Positions 24,467 through 33,529 of a stretch of DNA of 64,000 nt are shown here, one piece after another. The stretch covers positions 62,001-126,000 of the forward strand of contig CALZJF010000001.1 in NCBI GenBank assembly GCA_945787885.1, in the 5' to 3' direction. A program made the translations under genes and the position numbers. Under the pieces are notes generated by a model that worked only from the letters and a program-made list of their open reading frames with translations, was not told the DNA's origin and ran no database searches. Every line of letters begins with the position of its first letter. Position 1 is the stretch's first letter. The stretch comes from an uncultured Bacteroidales bacterium (GTDB taxonomy: Bacteria > Bacteroidota > Bacteroidia > Bacteroidales > Bacteroidaceae).

Positions 24467-25888
24467 TTATTTTTCTGCCTTCTTGGCAGCCTTCTTGGCG
24501 GCAGGCTTCTTGGCAGCGGGCTCTTTGGCGGGAGCTTCCTTCTTGGCAGGAGCTTTCTTGGCAGCAGGCTTCTTGGCGGGAGCCTCAGCATCAGCGGGCT
24601 CAAGACGCTTAATCATTGCCTTCAGCTTGTCGATTTCCTTCTGCTTCACTGCAAGTTCTTCGCCCTGATTCTGTATGAGCGTGAGGAGCGAATTGATTTC
24701 TTCGTTCTCCGCACCGCCGAAGAGGTCGTTGACGCGAGAGGTGAAGTCGCCGAGGATGTTCATATAGTTCGTGAAAGCATCATAGGGACTGTCGTAGATG
24801 CCGCGATAACCGCCTGAGCTGGCCTTGGTGGACATGAAGCGGAAATTGTTGGAAGCCTGAAGATAATCGAAGTCCTGCTGGAGCTTCTTGTTCTTGCAGA
24901 CACGCACACGCTCAGCGACGCTGTAGAGCTTCTCGACGGCTTCCTGCTGCATCTTGTTGCCGAGCCAGGGGCTCAGGTCGCGCTCCTCATCTACCCAAGA
25001 GGTGGGATATTCTACATCAATGGGGCTGACGGCTTCATTGTTGGCAATAATCTCGCTGGGAGTGCTGAAGGTCACGCCGCGCTCCTTGAGCTGCTCGGGC
25101 AGGGCCTTCAGGAATTCAAGGATATTGCTGGAGAGGGGCTGGAAGATGCCAAGGGCGCAAAGCTCCATGAAGATGTTCACGCACTGCTCTTCCTGAGGCG
25201 TATCGGCAATCCACTGTGCATAGCGATCTGCAAAGAGAGGATATTCGCTCCAGTTAGAATCGTTGAAGCGGAAACTGATGTCTTCTGACAGCGAAGCATC
25301 GCGGAGGAGCACCTTGAGATTGGGGTTGCGGTTGCAGCTATATACATAGTGTGCGCTCTTCCATCCGAGGATGTGTCTGGCACCTTCTGCAAGCATACCC
25401 TTGTAGCCCATCTCTGCTACGGTCTCGCCTACTTCGTCGCTGTAGCTGAGGCAACTGTTGCGGAACACCTGAGGTTTCTTGCCGAAATACTTTGTCACCT
25501 TCTTGTCCAGGCGTGCTACTTCATCCTTGAACACTTCTTTATTATAAAGGAAGGAGAGGCCGTGGCTGTAGGGCTCAGCGAGAAATTCCACGCAGCCTGT
25601 GTCGTTGAGCTCTTTGAGAAGGTCGAGGACTTCGGGCGAATAGTTCTCCAAAAGTTCGAGAGCCGTACCGCTCAGGCTGATGGCGCATTTGAAGTATCCG
25701 CCATGCGCTTTTGCCATTTCGATGAGGGTCTTCAGCGCGGGAATGTAGCTCTTCTCGGCGGTTTCGGTGATGGAGCGCTCGTTCTCATAGTCATCGTAAT
25801 AGTAGTGGTCCGTACCGATGTTGAAGAAACGATAGCGCTTGAGGTGGATATTCTGGTGAATCTCGAAGTACAAACAAACTGTCTTCAT
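24467..25888 (-). CDS. GH57 family glycoside hydrolase (alpha-amylase type) with Lys/Ala/Pro-rich tail
   Basis: A 473-residue protein of glycoside hydrolase family 57. It starts KTVCLYFEIHQNIHLKRYRF. EFLAEPYSHGLSFL holds a conserved glutamate probably acting as nucleophile. FRNSCLSYSDEVGETVAEMG and GARHILGWKS follow. GH57 enzymes act on alpha-glucans by hydrolysis or 4-alpha-glucanotransfer. No signal peptide, so it acts in the cytoplasm. After a short coiled-coil-like segment (~385-430), the last ~43 residues are a run of PAAKKAPAKKE-type repeats resembling histone H1 tails, which is odd for an amylase. It is the third gene of a glycogen operon, after the debranching enzyme and glycosyltransferase, so a role in storage-glucan turnover is likely. 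Confidence 0.88.
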   Translation of the reverse strand: MKTVCLYFEIHQNIHLKRYRFFNIGTDHYYYDDYENERSITETAEKSYIPALKTLIEMAKAHGGYFKCAISLSGTALELLENYSPEVLDLLKELNDTGCVEFLAEPYSHGLSFLYNKEVFKDEVARLDKKVTKYFGKKPQVFRNSCLSYSDEVGETVAEMGYKGMLAEGARHILGWKSAHYVYSCNRNPNLKVLLRDASLSEDISFRFNDSNWSEYPLFADRYAQWIADTPQEEQCVNIFMELCALGIFQPLSSNILEFLKALPEQLKERGVTFSTPSEIIANNEAVSPIDVEYPTSWVDEERDLSPWLGNKMQQEAVEKLYSVAERVRVCKNKKLQQDFDYLQASNNFRFMSTKASSGGYRGIYDSPYDAFTNYMNILGDFTSRVNDLFGGAENEEINSLLTLIQNQGEELAVKQKEIDKLKAMIKRLEPADAEAPAKKPAAKKAPAKKEAPAKEPAAKKPAAKKAAKKAEK

Positions 25889-26062
25889 ATTGCGTTATTT
25901 GTTTTAGGGGTGGTGAATAGGAGTTGGCAGGCGCCGCTATGGGAAAATGCTTGCGATGGCAGGATGCTCGCTGCTACTCACCGGGATGTATGGTGTAAAT
26001 TCTATACTTAGGGAGGGAGGATGATCATTTTTCGGCTCCCACCAAAGAGAAATTGGGGAAGA

Positions 26063-27322
26063 TTATTGCCAGCCGAGGACTTTCTTGTAGCAGTTGTAGA
26101 TGCGTTCGCCCACCTTCTCCCAAGTGATGGCATCCACCTCTTTAAGACCTTCCTCCTGAAGATACTTGTAGAGGCCATCGTTGGTGCAGATGGAGTAGAT
26201 GGCGTCTGCCATGGCTTCAATGTCCCAATAGTCAGTCTTAATGACTTTTTCGAGGATTTCACCGCATCCTGACTGTTTGGAGATGATGCTCGGACATCCG
26301 CACTGCATGGCCTCCAGGGGGGCGATGCCGAAGGGCTCGGAAACAGAGGGCATGACGAAGACATCGGAGTTCTTATAGCACTCATAGACCTGACGTCCAC
26401 GCTGGAATCCGGGGAAGTGGAAGCGGTCAGCGATGCCGAGATTGGCAGCGAGGTCAATCATCTCGTTCATCTTGTCGCCCGAACCTGCCATGCAGAAGCG
26501 AATATTCTTCGTACGCTTCAGGACGAGTGCAGCAGCTTCTACGAAATACTCCGGACCTTTCTGCATCGTAATACGTCCGAGGAAGGTGACCACCTTCTCC
26601 TTCGACTCCTGCTTGCGAGGAATGGCCTGCAACTCGGGAGAGAGAGGATAGACAGCGTTGTGCATGGCGATACACTTGGCAGGATCCTGATGATAATGGC
26701 GGATGACGGTCTGGCGTGTCAGCTCCGAAACGCACATGATGCAGTCGGCATTGTCCATACCGTTTTTCTCAATGCTATATACGGTGGGGTTCACCTGTCC
26801 GCGAGAACGGTCGAAGTCGGTAGCATGAACGTGGATGACGAGGGGCTTTCCGCTCACCTGCTTGGCATGTACGCCAGCGGGGAAGGTCAGCCAGTCGTGA
26901 GCGTGGATGATGTCGAACTCACGGGTACGGGCGATAACGCCGGCAATGATATTGAAGTTGCCGATTTCTTCATGAAGATTCTTGGGGTAACCGCCGGCAA
27001 ACTCCAGTCCGCCGATGTCGTTGGTGCCCTTATAGCTGAAGTCGGCATAGATATGGTCGCGGAACTGGTAGTATTCCTCTGGGGTCAGGTTCTGAAGTCG
27101 TCCCTTCAACCATTCATAATCAGGGTCGCGCCATACCACCGGCACCTCGCTCATGCTGAGGATATTCAGGAATTTCTCCTCCTCACCGCAGGGCTTGGGC
27201 AGGCAGAAGGTGGTCTCGACGCCAGGAATCTTGGACAGACCCTGTGTAATGCCATACGATGCCACTGCAAGACCGCCGTAAATCTTGGGGGGAAACTCCC
27301 AGCCAAACATTAATACTTTCAT
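26063..27322 (-). CDS. Glycosyltransferase, glycogen-synthase-like (GT-B)
   Basis: A 419-residue GT-B glycosyltransferase. The N terminus MKVLMFGWEFPPKIYGGLAVA has the glycine-rich acceptor loop typical of glycogen/starch synthases and GT4 enzymes. AHDWLTFPAG and HVHATDFDR belong to the first Rossmann domain. VTFLGRITMQKGPEYF begins the second, and EPFGIAPLEAMQCGCPSI is the nucleotide-sugar binding EX7E-type motif. It should extend alpha-1,4-glucan chains from UDP- or ADP-glucose. Context supports this: debranching enzyme 81 bases upstream and GH57 174 bases downstream, all on the minus strand. Both gaps carry GGCAG…CGCC…CTATGGGAA stretches, and the first folds as a hairpin at about 27360-27388. 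Confidence 0.9.
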   Translation of the reverse strand: MKVLMFGWEFPPKIYGGLAVASYGITQGLSKIPGVETTFCLPKPCGEEEKFLNILSMSEVPVVWRDPDYEWLKGRLQNLTPEEYYQFRDHIYADFSYKGTNDIGGLEFAGGYPKNLHEEIGNFNIIAGVIARTREFDIIHAHDWLTFPAGVHAKQVSGKPLVIHVHATDFDRSRGQVNPTVYSIEKNGMDNADCIMCVSELTRQTVIRHYHQDPAKCIAMHNAVYPLSPELQAIPRKQESKEKVVTFLGRITMQKGPEYFVEAAALVLKRTKNIRFCMAGSGDKMNEMIDLAANLGIADRFHFPGFQRGRQVYECYKNSDVFVMPSVSEPFGIAPLEAMQCGCPSIISKQSGCGEILEKVIKTDYWDIEAMADAIYSICTNDGLYKYLQEEGLKEVDAITWEKVGERIYNCYKKVLGWQ

Positions 27323-27403
27323 AGTACGTGATTCTTTTCTATTGTGTGGTAAGATATATGGCAGACGCCTATGGGAAGGCGGTTGCCATGAGGAGAATGT
27401 TTG

Positions 27404-29386
27404 TTATTCTTCTTCCGCCTCCTCTTCAGCCTGAAGCACTTGGAGGAGATGGAGGGCGCGAAGAATGCCGCTCACGTTCATGGCGAACGAGATGGCACCG
27501 CGGCCCGAGAAGCGAGGATTACCGTCGAAGAGTTCGGGAATCGTGCCGATGCAGTGGTAGAAGAGTTCTTCCTCAAAACCGATGAGCTGACGCTCTATAT
27601 AGTTCACACCGCTCATGCGATAGACCTTGTGGTAAGCCTCAAGGTAGAAGCCCATGAGCCATGGCCATGCCGTACCCTGATGATAGGCGATGTCGCGGTC
27701 TTCCTGACGTCCGATATAATAAGGATGGTAGTTGCCACTCTTCGGCGTGAGGGAGCGGATGCCCTTCGGGGTCTTGAGTTCCTTGGTACAGAAGTCGAGG
27801 ATGCTCTTGCATTCCTTGCGGGTGAGGGGTGAGAAGTCGAGGGCGATGGCCAGAAGCTGATTCGGACGCATCTCATAGCAACGGTCGCAGCCATCTACAT
27901 AATCGAAGAGATAGCCATACTCATTGAGGAAGGTGCTGCGGAAACTCTGTTCAAAGACCTTGCACTCTGCCTCTATCTGCTCAGCGATGGCCACATTGGC
28001 GGTCGTTCCGCTCTGGCGCAGCATCTGCTGGAAGAAGCGTTTTGCATTGTAGTAGAGGGCGTTGAACTCTACGATATAGCCCGAACGCGGCACGATGGGG
28101 CGGCCGTATGCCTGACTGTTCATCCAAGTCACTGCATGGTCGCGGCCGTTTGTATAGAGCATACCGTTGTCGTGGACGAAGAGGTTGGGATGTTTGCCCT
28201 CCCAGATGAACTGCATGATGCGCTCGACGAGGGCGCCATACTTCTCATAGCACTTTTCGAGGCCCACCATCTTGGCATACTGCTGCAGACACCATACAGC
28301 CCAGAGGAGAACATCGGGCTGCTCCATCTCGTAAATCTTCACGCTGACGGGCCGATGGTCAATGAAGTCAAGGATGGCCTTCTCTGCCGTTGCCATATAC
28401 CGCTCAAACTGTGCCACATCGCCGATGCTGAGAGTCAAACCAGGGAGGCTGACAAAGGTATCGCGGCCGCGGGGCTTAAACCAGGGCCAACCGGCAATGA
28501 GATAGGTTTCGTTGGGGTCATTTTCAGGCGTTACGCTGAATTGACGGGCAGCATTGACGAGGCAGTTCCAGAAATTATCGCGTGCATCGTGCTTTTCAAT
28601 CTCCTGATCGAGAATGACGCTGAAGTCCTTCGGCTCGCGCTCTCCAAGACTGGCGGTGAAAACGATGCTCTCGCCCTTCTTAATAGGCATTTCAAAATAT
28701 CCGGGCACGAGGAGGTCTTCCGTCTCGCCATATCCGCGCTCGTTTTCTTTGTCATAGACGAGTCCGCGATACCAGTCGGGCTGGTGCTTCCACTCAGCCT
28801 TCTTGCTGTCGAGCTGCATGAAGAGGTCAGGATAACCCTCATAGAGACAGACGCTGATGCCCTGCTTGCAGGGTTTGAACGAAGTGTTTGCCACTCCATT
28901 CTCATGCGTCCACGCGCGTACGCTGCGGAAAGCCACGTAGGGTTTAAGGCGCAGCGTCGTTTCTGAATGAGCATCGAGGAGGGTATAGCGTATGAAGAGA
29001 CGGTCGCTCTCTTGTCGGAACATCACCTCTTTCTTCAGGCGGACACCGCCCACGCGGAACACCCACGTAGGAGTTTTGTCCCACGTGAAGCTTTCTATGT
29101 ATTTATGGCCCTTGGGGCTGAAATTGTCTCCGACGTACTTGTGGAGACCAAGGTTGAACTCCGCACCGTGCTGTATGATGGTCTCATCGAGCGAGGAGAG
29201 CAGCACATGATTCTCGTCGTCCAGCGTATCTACAGGAACAACGAGCAAGCCATGATACTTGCGGATGTTGCAGCCTACGAGCGTGGAGGAGCAATACGCG
29301 CCGGTCTTAGCCGTCAGCAGGAACTCTTTTCGCAGAGAATCCTGGAGGTTCGCCATTTGCGTTTTGTCGAATTCAAGATAGGACAT
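27404..29386 (-). CDS. Glycogen debranching enzyme, bacterial GDE type
   Basis: A 660-residue cytosolic protein. The N-terminal half (about 20-240) is the beta-rich GDE N-terminal domain (STLVGCNIRKYHGLLV). The C-terminal half is the (alpha/alpha)6 amylo-alpha-1,6-glucosidase domain: YLIAGWPWFKPRGRDTFVSLPGL, then WAVWCLQQYAK, PIVPRSGYIVEFNALYYNA and YHQGTAWPWLMGFYLEAY. These carry the acid residues expected for GH13-independent debranching. It removes alpha-1,6 branch points of glycogen and leads the operon that continues with the glycosyltransferase and GH57 enzyme. It ends in a short Glu-rich tail (EEEAEEE). The start at 29386 gives MSYLEFDKTQMANLQDSL, a usual beginning. The leader is long, ~280 bases from the predicted promoter. 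Confidence 0.92.
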   Translation of the reverse strand: MSYLEFDKTQMANLQDSLRKEFLLTAKTGAYCSSTLVGCNIRKYHGLLVVPVDTLDDENHVLLSSLDETIIQHGAEFNLGLHKYVGDNFSPKGHKYIESFTWDKTPTWVFRVGGVRLKKEVMFRQESDRLFIRYTLLDAHSETTLRLKPYVAFRSVRAWTHENGVANTSFKPCKQGISVCLYEGYPDLFMQLDSKKAEWKHQPDWYRGLVYDKENERGYGETEDLLVPGYFEMPIKKGESIVFTASLGEREPKDFSVILDQEIEKHDARDNFWNCLVNAARQFSVTPENDPNETYLIAGWPWFKPRGRDTFVSLPGLTLSIGDVAQFERYMATAEKAILDFIDHRPVSVKIYEMEQPDVLLWAVWCLQQYAKMVGLEKCYEKYGALVERIMQFIWEGKHPNLFVHDNGMLYTNGRDHAVTWMNSQAYGRPIVPRSGYIVEFNALYYNAKRFFQQMLRQSGTTANVAIAEQIEAECKVFEQSFRSTFLNEYGYLFDYVDGCDRCYEMRPNQLLAIALDFSPLTRKECKSILDFCTKELKTPKGIRSLTPKSGNYHPYYIGRQEDRDIAYHQGTAWPWLMGFYLEAYHKVYRMSGVNYIERQLIGFEEELFYHCIGTIPELFDGNPRFSGRGAISFAMNVSGILRALHLLQVLQAEEEAEEE

Positions 29387-29669
29387 AGACTTATGTTGTT
29401 TTTTTGGTGAATTTTGCTTCGAATCTCATCGTGTCGGCCTCTTGCGCAGGGTGCAAGTCCGGCATTCGCCATAAAACATCTCCGCCCGCACTGTCGGAAA
29501 GAAGAACGCACCGCCTGCAGCGCGCAGGAGGGGAAGTTTCTGCCAACATAGGAAAGAGGTGTGTGGTGGTGTGTTTTTCGGCCTTTTCCGCCTGCAACGG
29601 GTGGTTTTCAAGCCAACCTTGCAGGAAACGGGGCAGGAATGTGCGAAAACGTCCATAGTTTTCGCGTTC

Positions 29670-29699
29670 CAAAGTTATGGATTTATCGTAGAAATCAAA
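29670..29699 (-). promoter_or_regulatory. Promoter of the glycogen operon
   Basis: On the minus strand TTTG (29696-29699) and TAACTTTG (29670-29677) are spaced by 18, a near-ideal Bacteroidetes promoter. The resulting leader of about 277 bases (29387-29663) shows no riboswitch class I recognise and no convincing small ORF. Confidence 0.65.
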
Positions 29700-29867
29700 A
29701 ATTTTGTTTGAGAAAAATGCAAAAAATCACCACTTCTGCTATTTTTGCCTTGCGTTTGAAAGGAAAAAAATGACAAAAAGAAGGCTTTTATGACGCATAG
29801 GGATAGCAAAGCAGGCTGTAACGACTGCTTTTCCGAATGGAAAAACGGGAGAAAACCCGAGCGCGCA

Positions 29868-29967
29868 GCCTGCAAATCAGCATTTGCAGGCCAGGCATAC
29901 ACGGCATTGCCGCGAGGGCAGCACACCGAGGATAGGAAAACCTCAGCGCACTGCCCTCGCGGCAATG
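29868..29967. repeat. Two adjacent inverted repeats downstream of the TPR gene
   Basis: GCCTGCAAAT-CAGC-ATTTGCAGGC (29868-29891) is a perfect 10-bp hairpin. Fourteen bases on, CATTGCCGCGAGGGCAG (29905-29921) is matched by a perfect 17-bp inverted copy at 29951-29967 with a 29-base loop. They end 35 bases from the stop of the TPR gene and may terminate it, although no T run follows on the minus strand. Confidence 0.7.
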
Positions 29968-30001
29968 TCGTGGCTCAGCAGCCGGAGAAGGAAATACAGG
30001 G

Positions 30002-31702
30002 TCAGCGATATTTCTCCAGCAATGTTTCTACGTGTTCGGCACCCAGAGCCTGCGCTTTCTGCAGATACTGCCGTGCCTTTGCCATATCTTTCTTCTCGCC
30101 GCAGGCTATGCCATATACTTTATGGGCTTCGGCGTCGTCAGGTCGCAGGGCGAGGAGGGCGTCGAGGCTTGTCAGACACTCGCTGAAGAGGTTTACCTTC
30201 AACTGCAGGCAAGCCAGTTCGAAGAGATAGTCAGCCTTCTCTTCATCGTCCTTGGCAAACGCCACTGCGGTGACACCATCATCGAGTGCCTGCTGATACA
30301 TTCGGCTCCCCACTTCCGCCTGCATCCTCAGATAGTAGAAATAGGCGGTGAGGTTCTTCGGCCCGATGATTTTCTCATATTCCGTATAGTCAGCCGTGGC
30401 GCGGCGGTGCTGTCCGGCGTTCTGCAAATGCTGGGCGCGGGCGAAGAGATAGGGCGCGGCCTCATCGGGATAGGGCGTGGAGAAGCGCGCCACGGCACTG
30501 TCGAGCAGGGCAATGACGCGGTCGGCATCTCCATCAGCACGCTCCAGGGCGTTTGAGGCATAGAAGAAGGTCTGCGCGTTTGCCAAATCGGTGGCATTGA
30601 CAGCCTCGAATTTCTCGTAGGCAGCCTGATATTGCTGCAAGCTGAAGAGTATCTGCCCTTGCTGCAGGAGATAGACGGGCTGTGGCGCAGCGGCATACGC
30701 CTGTTCCGATGCCGTCAGTGCGGTTTGCAGTGTCCACTGCGGCCAAGGGTCATAGGCGGCGGTGGTGGCATAGAGCATTTTGTTGTACATCAGCGTGGCG
30801 AGGGTGTTGTACGCATCTGCCACATGACTGCCCCCCATGCCAATCGACTTCTGCAAGTCGGCATCTGCCTGCCGATAGTTGCCGTGCTGGGCAAAATAAG
30901 CGGCGCGCTCGTTATAGACGCGGCTGTTTTCGGGGTAGGCTGCCATGAAGTCTTCACACGTCGTCATGACAATCGCCGAGTCGAGCTGCGAATGGAGGAG
31001 CATATAGGTATAGGAGAAGGCATCGTCTTCACTACTTGTGGGGAGGAGCTTAGCGATGGGGAGGCTGTTGAGGTCGCTGCTGAAGGCTGCCTGCGGCGTA
31101 ATGCTCAGCTCCAAGGCGAACTGCACATCAATGGCGCAGGCGGTGGTGGCATCCTTGAGCAGGTTTTTCTGCACGATTGCCACTACTTCTCCCTGCTCGT
31201 TGACGACGGGGCACCCCACATAGCGGGCTTCGTTCGCCGTGGAGGTCGTGTAATAATAATGAGATTCGTAGGGGTCGGCGGCAGTTATCTCCGTCGTTTC
31301 GGGCAGCTGCTTCTTATCGGTGGTATAAAATGTCTGGAGCAGCCGTGCGCCCTTCTCTGCCGACTGTGCCGCGGGCTGCAGTCCGACGAGTTTTTTCGTA
31401 GGAATATCGGTGGTGAAGCGCACGAGGTCGTAGCCGCTGGAGGCTCCTGCTATGCGCACGACGCTGGCCTGCTGGCCGCGCCAGTCAATGATTTCCATCT
31501 TGGCTGCACCTTTCAGTGCCTGAAACGGTGCCACCACTTCGCCCGTTGTCCCGATGAAGAATCCGCAGGAAGATTGCAGCACATTGCCTTGGGCATCGTA
31601 GGTCAGCACATTGACTACAGCCTTGTTGAAATCGGCGGGCTTCTGCGCGTGGGCAGCAATGAGGGGGCTGACAATCGTCAGCAAAAGAAGAATGCGTAAC
31701 AT
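30002..31702 (-). CDS. Secreted pseudoprotease (trypsin-like fold) with TPR repeats
   Basis: A 566-residue exported protein with signal peptide (MLRILLLLTIVSPLIAAHAQ). Residues ~25-210 read as a trypsin/HtrA-like beta fold: SSCGFFIGTTGEVVAPFQALKG, DLVRFTTD, GCPVVNEQGEVVAI. The catalytic His (expected in TNxHV) is replaced by PFQ, and the GNSG serine loop is replaced by VGCPV, so it is very likely inactive as a protease. Residues ~250-560 are helical TPR-type repeats (RVYNERAAYFAQHGNYRQADADLQK; AEAHKVYGIACGEKKDMAKARQYL). It probably acts as a periplasmic scaffold; partners are unknown. It lies 140 bases after recN on the same strand, separated by an AT-rich tandem repeat. Confidence 0.75.
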   Translation of the reverse strand: MLRILLLLTIVSPLIAAHAQKPADFNKAVVNVLTYDAQGNVLQSSCGFFIGTTGEVVAPFQALKGAAKMEIIDWRGQQASVVRIAGASSGYDLVRFTTDIPTKKLVGLQPAAQSAEKGARLLQTFYTTDKKQLPETTEITAADPYESHYYYTTSTANEARYVGCPVVNEQGEVVAIVQKNLLKDATTACAIDVQFALELSITPQAAFSSDLNSLPIAKLLPTSSEDDAFSYTYMLLHSQLDSAIVMTTCEDFMAAYPENSRVYNERAAYFAQHGNYRQADADLQKSIGMGGSHVADAYNTLATLMYNKMLYATTAAYDPWPQWTLQTALTASEQAYAAAPQPVYLLQQGQILFSLQQYQAAYEKFEAVNATDLANAQTFFYASNALERADGDADRVIALLDSAVARFSTPYPDEAAPYLFARAQHLQNAGQHRRATADYTEYEKIIGPKNLTAYFYYLRMQAEVGSRMYQQALDDGVTAVAFAKDDEEKADYLFELACLQLKVNLFSECLTSLDALLALRPDDAEAHKVYGIACGEKKDMAKARQYLQKAQALGAEHVETLLEKYR

Positions 31703-31742
31703 AGATGATGATGGTTCTACAAAAGCGTAATGGGGGCGCAGA

Positions 31743-31832
31743 TACTCATATATATATTATAGACATACTCATATACATAATAGGCGTACTCATATATATA
31801 TTATAGGCCTACACATATATATATTATATATA
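31743..31832. repeat. AT-rich tandem repeat, four units of 21-23 bp
   Basis: TACTCATATATATATTATAGnn is repeated four times (starts at 31743, 31766, 31787, 31810) in the gap between recN and the TPR gene. It would lie in the leader of the TPR gene or overlap its promoter. Confidence 0.85.
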
Positions 31833-31842
31833 GCGCGTTTTC

Positions 31843-33501
31843 TCAGACATTGAGCAGGGTTCGGGCATTGGCAAGGGCTTCGGGTGTAAGATTAGCCCCT
31901 GAGAGCATATTGGCTATTTCCTCCACGCGCTGGTCTGCGGTGAGGGGGACGATGTGCGATGCGGTGCCGTCGGCAGTCTCCTCTTTATACACCTTGAAAT
32001 GATGCGTTCCGAGGGCGGCTATCTGCGGGAGATGCGTGATGCAGATTACCTGAGCGTGACTGCTTATTTGCTGCATCACCTGCCCCATGCGCTCCGCCAT
32101 CGTTCCGCTCACGCCCGTGTCAATTTCGTCGAAGATGATGGTGGGCATCTGCTTTTTCTGGGCGATGATGGCCTTCAGCGCGAGCATGACGCGGGCAATT
32201 TCTCCGCCCGAAGCCGTCTGCGCGATGTCCTGCGGCGGCACAGATTTGTTCGCGGAGAACAGGAATCGCACACTGTCAAGCCCCGAAGCATCGGGAGTCT
32301 GACGTCGGGCAAAGTCGAAGACTATCTGCCCGTTGGGCATTCCGAGCCGTTGCAGCCGCTCCGTCAGGTCGGCGGCAATGCGCTCAGCTGCAGCTTTCCG
32401 GCTCTCGGTCAGCGCAGCGGCAGCCGCTATGAGTTGTTTCCGGGCGGCGCGCACCTGATTTTCCAGTTCTTCGGTGGTGGCGTCCGCCTGCTCTATGAGC
32501 TGGAGCTTTCGCCGCATGGCTTCCTGCTTGTCCAGCAGTTCCTGCTCGGTCTCTGCATGATGCTTTTTGAGGAGATGATAGATTTGCGCCAGCCGCTCCT
32601 CTATGTACGCCAACCGCTGCGGGTCAGCCTCGGTGGCTTCGGCGGCATGCTCCGTCTCGCGGACGATGTCGTGCATTTCTATGCGCGTGCTCTCCAAGCG
32701 TTCTGCCCATTCTGCTGCGGCGGGCATGAAGTCAGCGATGGCGGCGAGGGCTTCAGCAGCCTGCGCCACCTTCGTCAGCAGATTGTCTTCATCGTTCTCC
32801 AGCAGACTCCCCGCCGTAGTGAGGGCTTGCCGCACTTCCTCAGCGTGAGCGAGGATGCGCTGCTCGTCTTCCAGCTGCTGCGTCTCTCCCGCCTTCAGTG
32901 CCAGCTGTTCCAGTTCTTCCAGCTGAAAGGCGAGGAAGTCCTGCTCCTGCCGCGCTTTCTCCATTTGCTCGCGGGTGCGCTTCAGCCGCACTTCGCTCTC
33001 GCGCCATCCCTGATAAGCGGCGGCGTAGGCAGCAGGGAGTTCGGGCTGGGAGGCTATGACGTCGAGGGTGTCGATGATGAAAGTTTCCTGTCCGAGCAGG
33101 AGGTTTTGGTGCTGCGAATGGATGTCGGTCAGTCGCTGACTGACGCGGCGGAGCAGATTGAGCGTAGCCACTTCATCGTTGATGAAGGTACGGCTTTTCC
33201 CGGAAGCATTGATTTCCCGGCGTATGATGATTTCCTCGCCGTCGCAGTCAATGCCTTCTTCGGCCAATAGTGCCTCAACGCCGAGCCCGGCAATATCGAA
33301 GGTGCCTTCTACGATGCACTTCTTCTCGCCTGCCTTGATGACTTTCGTATCGGCACGATTGCCCTGCAGGAGTCCGAGGGCACCGAGGATGATGCTCTTG
33401 CCGGCACCCGTCTCGCCCGTGATGACGCTGAAGCCGTCTGAGACATCGAGGTCGAGGTGGGCGATGAGGGCATAGTTGGATATATGGAGCGTGGTGAGCA
33501 T
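31843..33501 (-). CDS. recN: DNA repair protein RecN
   Basis: A 552-residue SMC-like ATPase of double-strand break repair. Walker A is GETGAGKS (29-36). SRTFINDEVATLNLLRRVS and DIHSQHQNLLL follow, typical RecN. A long coiled coil spans about residues 150-370. The C-terminal half closes the site with QTASGGEIARVMLALK and Walker B IIFDEIDTGVSG, then ICITHLPQIAALG. RecN is a cytosolic protein that tethers broken ends and works with RecA. The frame is open to 33576, but ATG 33501 gives MLTTLHISNYALIAHLDL, the family's usual start. It follows the DUF4835 gene by 28 bases, so the two are probably co-transcribed. Confidence 0.95.
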   Translation of the reverse strand: MLTTLHISNYALIAHLDLDVSDGFSVITGETGAGKSIILGALGLLQGNRADTKVIKAGEKKCIVEGTFDIAGLGVEALLAEEGIDCDGEEIIIRREINASGKSRTFINDEVATLNLLRRVSQRLTDIHSQHQNLLLGQETFIIDTLDVIASQPELPAAYAAAYQGWRESEVRLKRTREQMEKARQEQDFLAFQLEELEQLALKAGETQQLEDEQRILAHAEEVRQALTTAGSLLENDEDNLLTKVAQAAEALAAIADFMPAAAEWAERLESTRIEMHDIVRETEHAAEATEADPQRLAYIEERLAQIYHLLKKHHAETEQELLDKQEAMRRKLQLIEQADATTEELENQVRAARKQLIAAAAALTESRKAAAERIAADLTERLQRLGMPNGQIVFDFARRQTPDASGLDSVRFLFSANKSVPPQDIAQTASGGEIARVMLALKAIIAQKKQMPTIIFDEIDTGVSGTMAERMGQVMQQISSHAQVICITHLPQIAALGTHHFKVYKEETADGTASHIVPLTADQRVEEIANMLSGANLTPEALANARTLLNV

Positions 33502-33529
33502 AGGATTGCTGTGTGTAAAGGGGGAGCGT

